64,000 bases of DNA. Origin: Fodinibacter sp963707895. Its GTDB lineage: Bacteria > Actinomycetota > Actinomycetes > Actinomycetales > Dermatophilaceae. The stretch spans positions 47,437 through 111,436 of the forward strand of contig CAVPRS010000006.1 of the NCBI GenBank assembly GCA_963707895.1, in the 5' to 3' direction. Every line of letters begins with the position of its first letter. Positions within the stretch are counted from its first letter, which is position 1. Below, one piece after another: positions 25,542-34,577 of this stretch. The notes under the pieces were generated by a model, which saw only the letters and a list, made by a program, of their open reading frames with translations, did not search any database and was not told where the DNA came from. Position numbers and translations under genes: made by a program.

Positions 25542-26726
25542 TCAGCGGGCCGTCATCAGCACGATGCCGAGGCACATCTCGTCGGTGGTGCCCTCGCCCC
25601 AGGCGACATAGCGGTCGGTGGTGCCCTTGAACGCCGGCAGGAGGTCACGCAGCCCCTGGTCGTGCGTGCAGGTGACCGTGACCGTGTCGCCGGGGCCGAT
25701 GTCGACCGGCTTCTTCAGCGGGATGCTGCCCTGGTCGTCGAAGTTCCAGATGGGGATGTCGAGCACCCGCTTGGCCTTGGGAGTTCCCTTGTTGACGTCG
25801 ACGGTGATCGCGCGACCGAGCAGGTGCATGTGCCCGGCGACGGCCCGGATGGTGGCGTCGGAGCGCACCTGGCGGGTGCAGCTCTGCACCGGCCCGGGCT
25901 TCACCGGCCCGCAGAGCAGGTGCAGCAGGTCGGCGGTCGCGGGGTCCTCGGCGAACCGCTTCTTCAGGTCGGCGACCGCCACGGTGCGGTTGCACAGGCC
26001 CTTGGTGCGGTTGTCGCGGCAGGGCAGCTCGACCGGCGCCGGCAGCAGCATCGTCTGCAGGGGCGTCTTGTCGGAGCCCTTGGCCTCCGACAGCCGCAGC
26101 CGCACGGTGCTGCGGTCGGAGCCGGTGCCGGCCAGGAGGTTGTAGTGGATCTGCACGACCAGCTGGGTGCCGGCCTTCAGCGGGATGCCGATGTCGTCGG
26201 CCATCACCCGCTCACCGCCACCGGGTGCCCAGGCACCGACCCAGTCGGCGTCGTCGAGGTTCCCGCCGGCCACACCGGCGATCCCGGCCCCGCCGAAGCA
26301 GGTGTAGCCGTCGCCGGGGTCCTTCGCGTCGAGCGCCTTCGCGGTGGCGACCTGGTCGGGCTCGACCTTGGACACGATGACGTGGTGCACGATCGCGGCG
26401 TTGTCGGGCGAGATCTGCACGCCGCTGACCAGCTGGTCGGTGTCGAAGCCCGGGTCGAGGACGAAGCACCGGTAGTCGTCGGTGCCCGTGCCGGTGGGTG
26501 CCTTCGGCGTGTAGGCGGAGCGCAGTCGGATGCTCTGGAACCGCTCGCCCTTGCGCAGCGGGACCTCCTTGACGGCGGCCTTGGTCACCGCGGTGGAGGG
26601 GGCTGCCGCGTGCGACGTGGCGTGGCTGTCGGCACCGCGCAGGCCGGCCGGGAGGTCGGCGCCGGTCCCGCACCCCGCGAGCAGCAGCGCGAGAGTGGCG
26701 GTCACCACGGTGAGAGGACGTCGCAC
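25542..26726 (-). CDS. secreted PHM/DBH-like copper type II monooxygenase
   Basis: A 394-residue lipoprotein (signal LTVVTATLALLLAGC, Cys about 18) with the two-domain copper monooxygenase fold known from animal peptidylglycine and dopamine hydroxylases. All metal ligands appear in order: IVHHVIV (His-His), VVQIHYN (third CuH His), GHMHLLG (His-x-His of CuM) and DEMCLG (CuM Met). Bacterial members of this fold exist but their substrates are mostly unknown. The GTG at 26724-26726 follows TACCCT by 6 nt, which favours it over the GTG two codons earlier. It ends 35 bp from the LOG gene, convergently, and rlmN lies upstream. Confidence 0.83.
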   Translation of the reverse strand: MRRPLTVVTATLALLLAGCGTGADLPAGLRGADSHATSHAAAPSTAVTKAAVKEVPLRKGERFQSIRLRSAYTPKAPTGTGTDDYRCFVLDPGFDTDQLVSGVQISPDNAAIVHHVIVSKVEPDQVATAKALDAKDPGDGYTCFGGAGIAGVAGGNLDDADWVGAWAPGGGERVMADDIGIPLKAGTQLVVQIHYNLLAGTGSDRSTVRLRLSEAKGSDKTPLQTMLLPAPVELPCRDNRTKGLCNRTVAVADLKKRFAEDPATADLLHLLCGPVKPGPVQSCTRQVRSDATIRAVAGHMHLLGRAITVDVNKGTPKAKRVLDIPIWNFDDQGSIPLKKPVDIGPGDTVTVTCTHDQGLRDLLPAFKGTTDRYVAWGEGTTDEMCLGIVLMTAR

Positions 26727-26745
26727 CTGCACAGGGTACGGCGGC

Positions 26746-27954
26746 TCAGGCGGTCGACGCAGCCAGCTGACCGCAGGCCCCGTCGATGTCGGACCCGCGG
26801 GTGTCGCGCACCGTGGTCGGGATGCCGTGTGCCCGCAGCCGCTCGACGAACTGCTGCTCGACGCCCCGCCGCGACGCGGTCCACTTCGAGCCCGGCGTCG
26901 GGTTGAGCGGGATGGGGTTGACGTGCACCCAGCCACGCCCGCGCCGCGCGAGCTTCTCGCCGAGCAGGTCGGCCCGCCAGGCCTGGTCGTTGATGTCGCG
27001 GATCAGGGCGTACTCGATGCTGACCCGTCGCCCGGTGACCTCGTAGTACCGGTACGCCGCGTCGATGGCCTCGTCGACCTTCCACCGGGTGTTGATCGGC
27101 ACCAGCTCGTCGCGCAGCTCGTCGTCGGGTGCGTGCAGCGACAGGGCCAGGGTCACCGGGATCCCCTCGGCGGCGAGCTTGTCGATGCCGGGCACCAGCC
27201 CGACCGTCGACATCGTGATGCCGCGCGCCGAGATGCCCAGGCCCGAGGGGGCCGGCTCGGTGAGCCGACGGATGGCGCCGATCGCCGCCTTGTAGTTGGC
27301 GAGCGCCTCGCCCATCCCCATGAACACGACGTTGCTGACCCGGCTCGGCCCGGCGGGCTCGCCCTCGGACCCGTCGGCCTCGTCGCCCAGCCCCGCGCCG
27401 TCGGCATCCGCGCCGGTGTCGGCGCCGATCACCGGGAGCTCGCCACGGCGCAGGAGGCGGGCGGCGTACACGACCTGCTCGACGATCTCGGCGGCCGACA
27501 TGTTGCGGGTGAGCCCCTCCTGGCCGGTCGCGCAGAACGGGCAGTTCATGCCGCATCCGGCCTGGCTGGAGATGCAGACCGTCACGCGGTTCGGGTAGCG
27601 CATCAGCACCGACTCGACGAGGGCGCCGTCGAACAGCCTCCAGACCTGCTTGACGGTGGCGCCACGGTCGGCGGTGAGGCTGCGCACGGGGGTGAGCAGG
27701 CCCGGCAGCAGGTCGCCCACGAGGTCGTCGCGCACCGCCTTGGGCAGGTCGGTCATGTCGTCGGGTGAGTCGACGAGCCGCTCGAAGTAGTGCGTCGAGA
27801 GCTGCACGGCCCGGTAGGCCGGGTGGCCCAGGGCGACCGCGGCCTCGCGACGCTCGGCGAGGCTGAGGTCGGCAAGGTGGCGTGGCGGCTTCCCGCGGCG
27901 GGGAGCCGTGAAGGTGAGCTGGCCGGGGGTCGGGCGCGGGGCGGTCTCTGACAT
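26746..27954 (-). CDS. rlmN: 23S rRNA (adenine-2503-C2)-methyltransferase
   Basis: A 402-residue radical SAM enzyme that methylates A2503 of 23S rRNA and also A37 of some tRNAs. The radical SAM cluster motif lies in SSQAGCGMNCPFCATGQ (CxxxCxxC) near 135. A NVVFMGMGEAL segment and the methyl-carrying Cys in RGSDIDGACGQLA near the C-terminus are present. An acidic insert of about 29 residues rich in Gly, Ala and Asp precedes NVVFMGMG. GACAAT and GGGGGA stand before the ATG. In actinobacteria rlmN commonly follows cdsA and frr; here an opposite-strand gene (28138) lies between. Confidence 0.95.
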   Translation of the reverse strand: MSETAPRPTPGQLTFTAPRRGKPPRHLADLSLAERREAAVALGHPAYRAVQLSTHYFERLVDSPDDMTDLPKAVRDDLVGDLLPGLLTPVRSLTADRGATVKQVWRLFDGALVESVLMRYPNRVTVCISSQAGCGMNCPFCATGQEGLTRNMSAAEIVEQVVYAARLLRRGELPVIGADTGADADGAGLGDEADGSEGEPAGPSRVSNVVFMGMGEALANYKAAIGAIRRLTEPAPSGLGISARGITMSTVGLVPGIDKLAAEGIPVTLALSLHAPDDELRDELVPINTRWKVDEAIDAAYRYYEVTGRRVSIEYALIRDINDQAWRADLLGEKLARRGRGWVHVNPIPLNPTPGSKWTASRRGVEQQFVERLRAHGIPTTVRDTRGSDIDGACGQLAASTA

Positions 27955-28085
27955 GGTCCCCCGATTGTCTCAGGTCGTCAGGGCCCGGCCGCACTGCTCG
28001 GGCTGCGCATCCAGTGGCTCCGGCGACGCGCGGCGACGGATTACTCGCGTTTCGTGGCGCGGACGGGGCGCGACCCATTACCGTT

Positions 28086-28118
28086 GCACTGTCTCGTTTC
28101 GCAGGGGAACGAGAGTGC
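28086..28118 (+). promoter_or_regulatory. hairpin at the start of the 28138 gene's leader
   Basis: GCAC-TG-TCTCGTT pairs with AACGAGA-GTGC around a 9-nt loop. It begins 2 bp after a possible -10 (TACCGT, 28079-28084) and ends 10 nt before a GAGG Shine-Dalgarno. It may be an operator or an RNA hairpin controlling the next gene. Confidence 0.45.
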
Positions 28119-28137
28119 AGGGAAATGAGGAACGGCC

Positions 28138-28986
28138 ATGGGCCTGTTCGATAGGTTCAAGACGTCGCCAGTTGCCACCGAGAGCGAGATCGCTCCGCCG
28201 GAGGCAGTCGTGCGCAACGAGCCCAGCCACATGCGGGCCGTCCCCGACGTCGACGACGAGGCCGCCGAGTTCGAGGCGTCCGTGCGCGAGCACATGGCGC
28301 GCCTCACCGCCGCCGCGGACTCCGACATCGCGTCGCTCTCCCCGGCGGAGTTCGACGCGGCCCTCACGTCGCGGCTCGTCGGGGCGGAGCGGATCCAGGC
28401 CACCGGGCTCGGGTTCTCGTACGCGTCACGGTTCGCCGAGCACATCCACGAGGTGCTCACCCTCGACCTGCCCGACTCCGTGCTGACGCTGCCCGACTCG
28501 CGCATCGCCGAGACCGGACGCCGCATCCCCGGCCTGCTCAACAGGGGCCGCACCAACCTGCTCGAGCTGCTCGAGACCACACCGGTCGACGTGCAGCGCA
28601 TCGGCGAGGGTGGCCGCAGCGTCTACGCGGTGATGAGCGACTCCCCCTACACCGCCAGCTTCGCGCGGTTCCTCAGCGACGCCATGTACCGCTGGCTGCC
28701 CGAGGCCGACGACCGCAACGGCTTCGTCTTCGCCCTGCCCTACCGCCACGCGATCATCCTCCAGCCGTGCTCGACGCCGGCCGAGATCCGCGACGCCCTC
28801 GACCTGGTCCCCGACTACGCGCAGCGGCTGCACGACGAGGGTGACAGCCCGGTGTCGATGCACGCCTACCACTGGCTGGGCCGGCAGATCACCTGCCTGA
28901 CCACCGAGCAGGCCGACGGCACGATGAGCGTGCAGCCGACCGAGGCGCTCGAGCAGGCGATGGGTCTGGGTCGTCGGGCCGGCTGA
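28138..28986 (+). CDS. conserved-looking protein of unknown function
   Basis: A 282-residue soluble protein beginning MGLFDRFKTS. Residues 1-45 look flexible. An acidic helix-rich part follows (EFEASVREHMARLTAAA), and a folded C-terminal region from about 120 contains YAVMSDSPYTASFARFLSD, GFVFALPYRHAIILQP and HAYHWLGRQITCLT. The last part is faintly like DUF1444-type proteins, which I cannot confirm. There is no signal peptide. A good Shine-Dalgarno (ATGAGG) precedes the ATG, and a hairpin lies in the leader. The gene interrupts the usual rlmN-cdsA neighbourhood and is convergent with cdsA. Confidence 0.78.
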   Translation: MGLFDRFKTSPVATESEIAPPEAVVRNEPSHMRAVPDVDDEAAEFEASVREHMARLTAAADSDIASLSPAEFDAALTSRLVGAERIQATGLGFSYASRFAEHIHEVLTLDLPDSVLTLPDSRIAETGRRIPGLLNRGRTNLLELLETTPVDVQRIGEGGRSVYAVMSDSPYTASFARFLSDAMYRWLPEADDRNGFVFALPYRHAIILQPCSTPAEIRDALDLVPDYAQRLHDEGDSPVSMHAYHWLGRQITCLTTEQADGTMSVQPTEALEQAMGLGRRAG

Positions 28987-29004
28987 CCCGACCCGCGTGC
29001 CCGG

Positions 29005-29950
29005 TCAGTCGATCGGCACGAACCAGATGAGCAGCGCCCAGGCGATGGGCGCGACCACGACGAGCGAGTCGAGGCGGTCCATCAGACCGCCGTGCCCGGG
29101 CAGCAGCGCGCCCATGTCCTTGATGCCGAGGTCGCGCTTGATGCTCGACTCGATGAGGTCACCCAGGGTCGCCCCGGCCGCCGCGACGGCGCCGAGGATG
29201 ACACCCGCCCACCAGGGACCGCCGAGCAGGAGGGGTAGCGAGATCGCCCCGACGGCGGCACAGGTGAACACCGACCCCGCGAACCCCTCCCACGACTTCT
29301 TGGGGCTGAGCGAGGGCGCCATCGGGTGCTTGCCGAACAGGACGCCGACGGCGTAGCCACCGATGTCGGAGAACACGGTGACGAGGATGAAGACGACGAT
29401 CCGCTGCCGCCCGTCGGGGGCCGCGAGCATCATCGAGGCGAAGCCGCCGAGGAAGATCGGGTAGAAGACGACGAGGGCCGACGCGCTGAGGTCGCGGGCG
29501 GCACCGGCCAGGCCGTCGGCCACCCGCCACACCAGCAGCCCGACGATGGTGAGGCCGAGGGTCACCACGAGCGCCTCGGCGCCTCGCAGGTAGGCCGACA
29601 CGAGCATCCCCGCCGCGCCGAGCAGCAGCGGGACCAGCGGGATCACCATGCCGCGGGTGGCGATGGCGCGGCGCAGCTCCCAGGCGCCGTAGGAGACCGC
29701 GACCACCACGACCGCCAGGAAGGCGCGGGCGTCGACGACCAGGGTGCCGATCGACGAGCCCGCCGAGCAGCAGCCCCACGCCCACGGCCGCCCGCAGGTC
29801 GCGGCCGGCCTTCGGGGTGGCCGGCGTCCGGGTGCGGGCGTCGGCCGTGCCGGCGGCGTCGCCGGTGTCGGCCTCGCCGACCTCCCCGTCGTGCGGGGTG
29901 TCGGGGAGCCCGTCGGTGGGGTCCGCGGTGTCGGCTGGTGCGTCGGTCAT
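29005..29950 (-). pseudogene. cdsA: phosphatidate cytidylyltransferase, apparent frameshift near 29750
   Basis: CdsA makes CDP-diacylglycerol for phospholipid synthesis at the inner membrane. The first frame starts MTDAPADTADPTDG with an acidic N-terminus typical of actinobacteria and reaches VGVGLLLGGLV. There the fold switches frame to IGTLVVDARAFLAVVVVAV and runs through several membrane helices to the CdsA signature IKRDLGIKDMGALLPGHGG. One extra base in CTCGTCGATCGGC (about 29747-29757) accounts for it. Corrected length is about 314 residues. The gene is essential in bacteria, so a sequencing error is more likely than real loss. It lies 13 bp after frr. Confidence 0.88.
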
Positions 29951-29963
29951 CGTCGTGGGGCGC

Positions 29964-30521
29964 TCAGACGTCGAGGAGCTCGGTCTCCTTGCGCTGCAGC
30001 AGGTCGTCGATCTGGTCGACGTGCTTCTTGGTGACGGTCTCGAGCTCCTTCTCGGCGCGCGAGCCCTCGTCCTCGCCCACCTCGCCGTCCTTGACGAGCT
30101 TCTCGAGCGTCGTCTTGGCGTGGCGGCGGATGTTGCGCACCGAGATCTTGGCGTCCTCGGCCTGGGTGTGCGCCATCTTCACGTACTCGCGGCGCCGTTC
30201 CTCGGTGAGCACCGGCATCACGCAGCGGATGATCGTGCCGTCGTTGCTCGGGTTGACCCCGAGGTCGGCCTGCTGGATGGCCTTCTCGATGGCGTGCATC
30301 GAGGACTTGTCGAACGGGCTGATGATGATGGTGCGCGCCTCGGGGTTCTGGAACGACGCGAGCTGCTGCAGCGGGGTGGGAGCCCCGTAGTAGTCGACGA
30401 GGAGCTTCTGGAACATGCCCGGGTGCGCCCGACCGGTGCGGATGCCGGCGAAAGCCTCCTTGGCGACCTCGACGGCCTTCTCCATCTTCTCCTCGGCGTC
30501 GAACAAGGTCTCGTCGATCAT
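29964..30521 (-). CDS. frr: ribosome recycling factor
   Basis: A 185-residue translation factor that splits post-termination ribosomes together with EF-G. It starts MIDETLFDAEEKMEKAVE. RTGRAHPGMFQKLLVDYYG follows, then SFQNPEARTIIISPFD and the tip segment DGTIIRCVMPVLTEERRREYVK, all standard RRF sequence. The ATG at 30519-30521 has an AGGAGACC Shine-Dalgarno. It lies downstream of pyrH on the same strand with a 99-bp gap and upstream of cdsA, the common pyrH-frr-cdsA order. Confidence 0.97.
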   Translation of the reverse strand: MIDETLFDAEEKMEKAVEVAKEAFAGIRTGRAHPGMFQKLLVDYYGAPTPLQQLASFQNPEARTIIISPFDKSSMHAIEKAIQQADLGVNPSNDGTIIRCVMPVLTEERRREYVKMAHTQAEDAKISVRNIRRHAKTTLEKLVKDGEVGEDEGSRAEKELETVTKKHVDQIDDLLQRKETELLDV

Positions 30522-30620
30522 CGCGGCGGGTCTCCTTCGCATCTGCCGCGCGGCGAGCGCGGCGGTCGGGTCCAGTGTGTCAAACGGCGCAGGTGGGCGT
30601 GCGCACTCGGCAAGGGGCCG

Positions 30621-31382
30621 TCACGCGGCGGAGGAGACCAGCGTGCCGATCTTCTCGCCGAGCAGCGCGCGGGTGATGTTGCCGTCACCCTCCATGCCGA
30701 AGACGACCATCGGGAGCTTGTTGTCCATGCACAGGCTGAAGGCTGCGGCGTCGACGACGCGCAGGCCGCTGCGCAGGGCCTCCTCGAAGCTCACCCGCTC
30801 GAGCTTGCGGGCCTGCGGGTTGGTGCGGGGGTCGGAGTCGTAGACGCCGTCGACCCCGTTCTTGCTCATCAGCACGACGTCGCACTTGCACTCCAGGGCC
30901 CGCTGGGCGCTGACCGTGTCGGTGGAGAAGTAGGGCATCCCGGCACCGGCGCCGAAGATGACGACCCGGCCCTTCTCGAGGTGGCGGATGGCGCGGCGCG
31001 GGATGTAGGGCTCGGCCACCTGACCCATGGTGATCGCGCTCTGCACGCGGGTGTCGATGCCCTCCTTCTCGAGGAAGTCCTGCAGGGCCAGGCAGTTCAT
31101 CACGGTGCCGAGCATGCCGATGTAGTCGGCCCGGGAGCGGTCCATGCCCTTCTGCTGCAGCTCCGCGCCGCGGAAGAAGTTGCCGCCGCCGACGACCACG
31201 GCGACCTCGATGCCCTCGCGCACGGCCGCGGCGATCTGCCGGGCGATGCCGCGCACGACGTCGGGGTCGACCCCCACCTTGCCGCCACCGAAGACCTCAC
31301 CGGAGAGCTTGAGCAGCACCCGCCGGGCCGAGCGGCCGGGTTCGGTGGTCGGTGCTGCCTCGGTCAGGGCGTGCGTGGTCAC
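30621..31382 (-). CDS. pyrH: UMP kinase
   Basis: A 253-residue amino-acid-kinase-fold enzyme phosphorylating UMP to UDP. Marks are RVLLKLSGEVFGG, VVVGGGNFFRG, DRSRADYIGMLGTVMNCLAL, FGAGAGMPYFSTDTVSAQRA and VDGVYDSDPRTN. The N-terminus is extended by about 20 residues (MTTHALTEAAPTTEPGRSA) as in many actinobacteria. The ATG has GAGGAGG-like purines upstream (CCGAGGAGGCCCCGTG). It is followed by frr. A divergent phosphoribosyltransferase and a small ORF lie upstream, separating it from tsf. Confidence 0.97.
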   Translation of the reverse strand: MTTHALTEAAPTTEPGRSARRVLLKLSGEVFGGGKVGVDPDVVRGIARQIAAAVREGIEVAVVVGGGNFFRGAELQQKGMDRSRADYIGMLGTVMNCLALQDFLEKEGIDTRVQSAITMGQVAEPYIPRRAIRHLEKGRVVIFGAGAGMPYFSTDTVSAQRALECKCDVVLMSKNGVDGVYDSDPRTNPQARKLERVSFEEALRSGLRVVDAAAFSLCMDNKLPMVVFGMEGDGNITRALLGEKIGTLVSSAA

Positions 31383-31494
31383 GGGGCCTCCTCGGCGGTG
31401 GTGCGCGGCGGTCGCCCGATCCTTTCACAGGCGGGCGCGCGCGCCGAACCCCAGAGATCGAGCGGGATGCCGTGGCGCGACCGAGGTGGGTCAC

Positions 31495-31674
31495 TCACCA
31501 CCCGGCGTTGCGCAGCATGAACTCGTTGTCGGTGTCGCGGCCGCCGCGAGGGTCCGGCGGCGGGTCGACCGGCTGGGTGGTCACCATGTCCTCGGGACGG
31601 ATGCGCGCCAGGTCGACGTGCACGCGTCGCTCGAGGTCGGCTCGACCTGCTGGTGACGTGCTCTGCTCCGCCAC
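31495..31674 (-). CDS. 59-residue protein of unknown function
   Basis: A short ORF beginning VAEQSTSPAGRADLERRVHV and ending NEFMLRNAGW. Its GTG start (31672-31674) has a near-perfect AGGAGG Shine-Dalgarno with a 7-nt spacer. The sequence is hydrophilic, with a Pro/Asp-rich middle (PVDPPPDPRGGRDTDN). I recognise no domain. Its start is back to back with the phosphoribosyltransferase gene, and pyrH follows on the same strand after about 110 bp. The strong ribosome binding site is the main reason to treat it as real. Confidence 0.6.
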   Translation of the reverse strand: MAEQSTSPAGRADLERRVHVDLARIRPEDMVTTQPVDPPPDPRGGRDTDNEFMLRNAGW

Positions 31675-31732
31675 GTGACCACCTCCTGGAGGCAGTATGC
31701 GCTCCGGACGCCGTGGCTGCGACGATGCGCGC

Positions 31733-32221
31733 ATGGAGCAGGAGCGCGAGGTCCTCACGTGGGCCGACTTCGACACCTCGATCTGGGACCTCGCGGAACG
31801 GGTGGCCGCCGACGGCATCCCCGACATGATCCTGTCGATCGCCCGCGGCGGGCTGCTCATCGGGGGCGCCCTGGGCTACGCGCTCGGGGTGAAGAACACC
31901 TACACGATGAACGTGGAGTTCTACACCGGCGTCGACGAGCGGCTCGAGGTGCCGCGCATCCTGCCCCCGGCACCGGACTTCGTCGACCTGCACGACGCGC
32001 TGGTGCTCGTGGCCGACGACGTCGCCGACACCGGGCTCACCCTGGCGTCGGTGCACGACTTCTGCGCCGGCAAGGTCGGCGCGGTGCGCACCGCCACGAT
32101 CTACGCGAAGCCGCGCTCGGTGGTCCGCCCCGACTACGTGTGGCGCCACACCGACCGCTGGATCACCTTCCCGTGGAGCGACCGCCCGCCGGTCACCGGC
32201 CACGGGGTGCTTGACGCCTGA
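31733..32221 (+). CDS. PRTase-type phosphoribosyltransferase
   Basis: A 162-residue type I phosphoribosyltransferase. ILSIARGGLLIGGALGYALG holds the substrate loop, and LVADDVADTGLTLASVHDF at about 96-114 is the PRPP-binding motif. A C-terminal hood reads TIYAKPRSVVRPDYVWRHTD and WITFPWSD, as in xanthine/hypoxanthine-type transferases such as archaeal and actinobacterial relatives. The nucleobase is not certain. The ATG at 31733 is preferred over one at 31697 because GACGAT lies 6 nt upstream and the extra residues are unlike the family. It converges on tsf with a strong hairpin between. Confidence 0.85.
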   Translation: MEQEREVLTWADFDTSIWDLAERVAADGIPDMILSIARGGLLIGGALGYALGVKNTYTMNVEFYTGVDERLEVPRILPPAPDFVDLHDALVLVADDVADTGLTLASVHDFCAGKVGAVRTATIYAKPRSVVRPDYVWRHTDRWITFPWSDRPPVTGHGVLDA

Positions 32222-32236
32222 CCTGCCCCGCACGCA

Positions 32237-32272
32237 CGGATGCCGCCCGCTCTGGTGAGCGGACGGCATCCG
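32237..32272. terminator. bidirectional hairpin terminator
   Basis: A 15-pair stem with one mismatch and a 6-nt loop between the convergent phosphoribosyltransferase and tsf genes. Its base is formed by the motif GGATGCCG and its complement CGGCATCC, which recur across the window. Confidence 0.8.
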
Positions 32273-32297
32273 GGATGCTGCGTGGTGCGGCGGGAGG

Positions 32298-33128
32298 TCA
32301 GCTCCCGACGCGGAAGCGCACGAAGCCGGTGGCCTCGGCGCCGTCCTCCTGGAGGACCTTGGCCACGGTCTTCTTCGGCTCCTTGGCGAACGGCTGCTCG
32401 AGCAGGACGTTCTCCTTGAAGTAGCCGTTGACGCGACCCTCGACGATGCGGGAGAGGGCGGCCTCGGGCTTGCCCTCCTCCTTCGCGGTGGCCTCGGCGA
32501 CGCGACGCTCGTTCTCGACCGTCTCGGTGTCGACCTCGTCGCGGGTGATCACGCTCGGGCTGAACGCCGCGATGTGCATCGCGACGTCGCGGGCCGTCTG
32601 CTCGTCGCCACCGGCGGTCGACACGAGCACACCGATCTGCGCGGGCAGGTCGGGGCTGGTCTTGTGCAGGTAGGACACGACGTGCTCGCCCTCGAGCCGG
32701 GCCACACGCTTGACCTCGATCTTCTCGCCGATGGTGGCGTTGGCCTCGTCGAGCAGGTCCTTGACGGACTTGCCGTCGGCGAGCGTCGACGCGAGCAGCG
32801 CCTCGGCGTCGGCCGACTTGGTGGTGACGGCCTGGGTGAGGACCTGGTCGGCCAGGGCGCCGAAGCGCTCGCCCTTGGCGACGAAGTCGGTCTCGCAGAG
32901 GACCTCGACGAGGGTGCCCTCGCCGGCGCCGGCCTGCGCGGTGACCAGCCCGTTGGAGGCCGTGCGGCCCTCGCGCTTGGTCACGCCCTTGAGGCCCTTG
33001 ACGCGCAGGATCTCCTCGGCCGCGGTCATGTCGCCGTCGGCCTCGTCGAGGGCGCGCTTGACGTCCATCATGCCGGCGGCGGTCTTCTCGCGGAGCGCCT
33101 TGATGTCAGCGGCGGTGTAGTTCGCCAT
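32298..33128 (-). CDS. tsf: elongation factor Ts
   Basis: A 276-residue nucleotide exchange factor for EF-Tu. The N-terminal UBA-like domain begins MANYTAADIKALREKTAAGM with DVKRALDEADGDMTAAEEIL. The core has VEVLCETDFVAKGERF (the TDFV motif), VSYLHKTSPDLPAQIGVLV and VNGYFKENVLLEQPF. The length fits actinobacteria. It follows rpsB after 47 bp, the universal rpsB-tsf pair, and ends at a hairpin terminator. Confidence 0.98.
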   Translation of the reverse strand: MANYTAADIKALREKTAAGMMDVKRALDEADGDMTAAEEILRVKGLKGVTKREGRTASNGLVTAQAGAGEGTLVEVLCETDFVAKGERFGALADQVLTQAVTTKSADAEALLASTLADGKSVKDLLDEANATIGEKIEVKRVARLEGEHVVSYLHKTSPDLPAQIGVLVSTAGGDEQTARDVAMHIAAFSPSVITRDEVDTETVENERRVAEATAKEEGKPEAALSRIVEGRVNGYFKENVLLEQPFAKEPKKTVAKVLQEDGAEATGFVRFRVGS

Positions 33129-33175
33129 GGGGTGTATCGCTCTTTCTCGTGCGGGTCGGACAGTGTCGAGGTGGG

Positions 33176-34261
<1,086 letters not shown>

Positions 34262-34577
34262 CGTCGTTCTCCTTGCTCTGTGGTTGTCAGTTACGTCGGT
34301 GGCGCGACCCGCCTGCTGGAGGGTCGTCATCCACCTGCCTGGTGTCCGGCCACACCCCGGACGGACGTTCCCGTAGGAGCGATCCGCCACTGCCGTGGTG
34401 TGCCCTGCGCCGCCCGTGAGGGGTCGCAGAGAAGGACACGCGAATTCGACCGGCCGAGACCGGTCGTGTTCCCAGTCTACGGAGGTGCGGCCCTGCGCAC
34501 CTAATCGGCGGGTGGGCGCCCGGTGGGCGGCAAACCGCGGTGACGGCGCGGCATCCGGAGGGTAGGTTCTCGGCCTC
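34262..34577 (-). promoter_or_regulatory. rpsB leader and promoter region
   Basis: A gap of 316 bp. On the minus strand TAGACT (34474-34479) followed by GGG is a likely rpsB -10; a 7-bp-stem hairpin (34447-34466) lies just after the predicted start of transcription. About 200 nt of leader follow. The plus-strand end holds TAGGTT (34563-34568), 9 nt before the MFS start. No ORF with a good start was seen. Confidence 0.5.
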
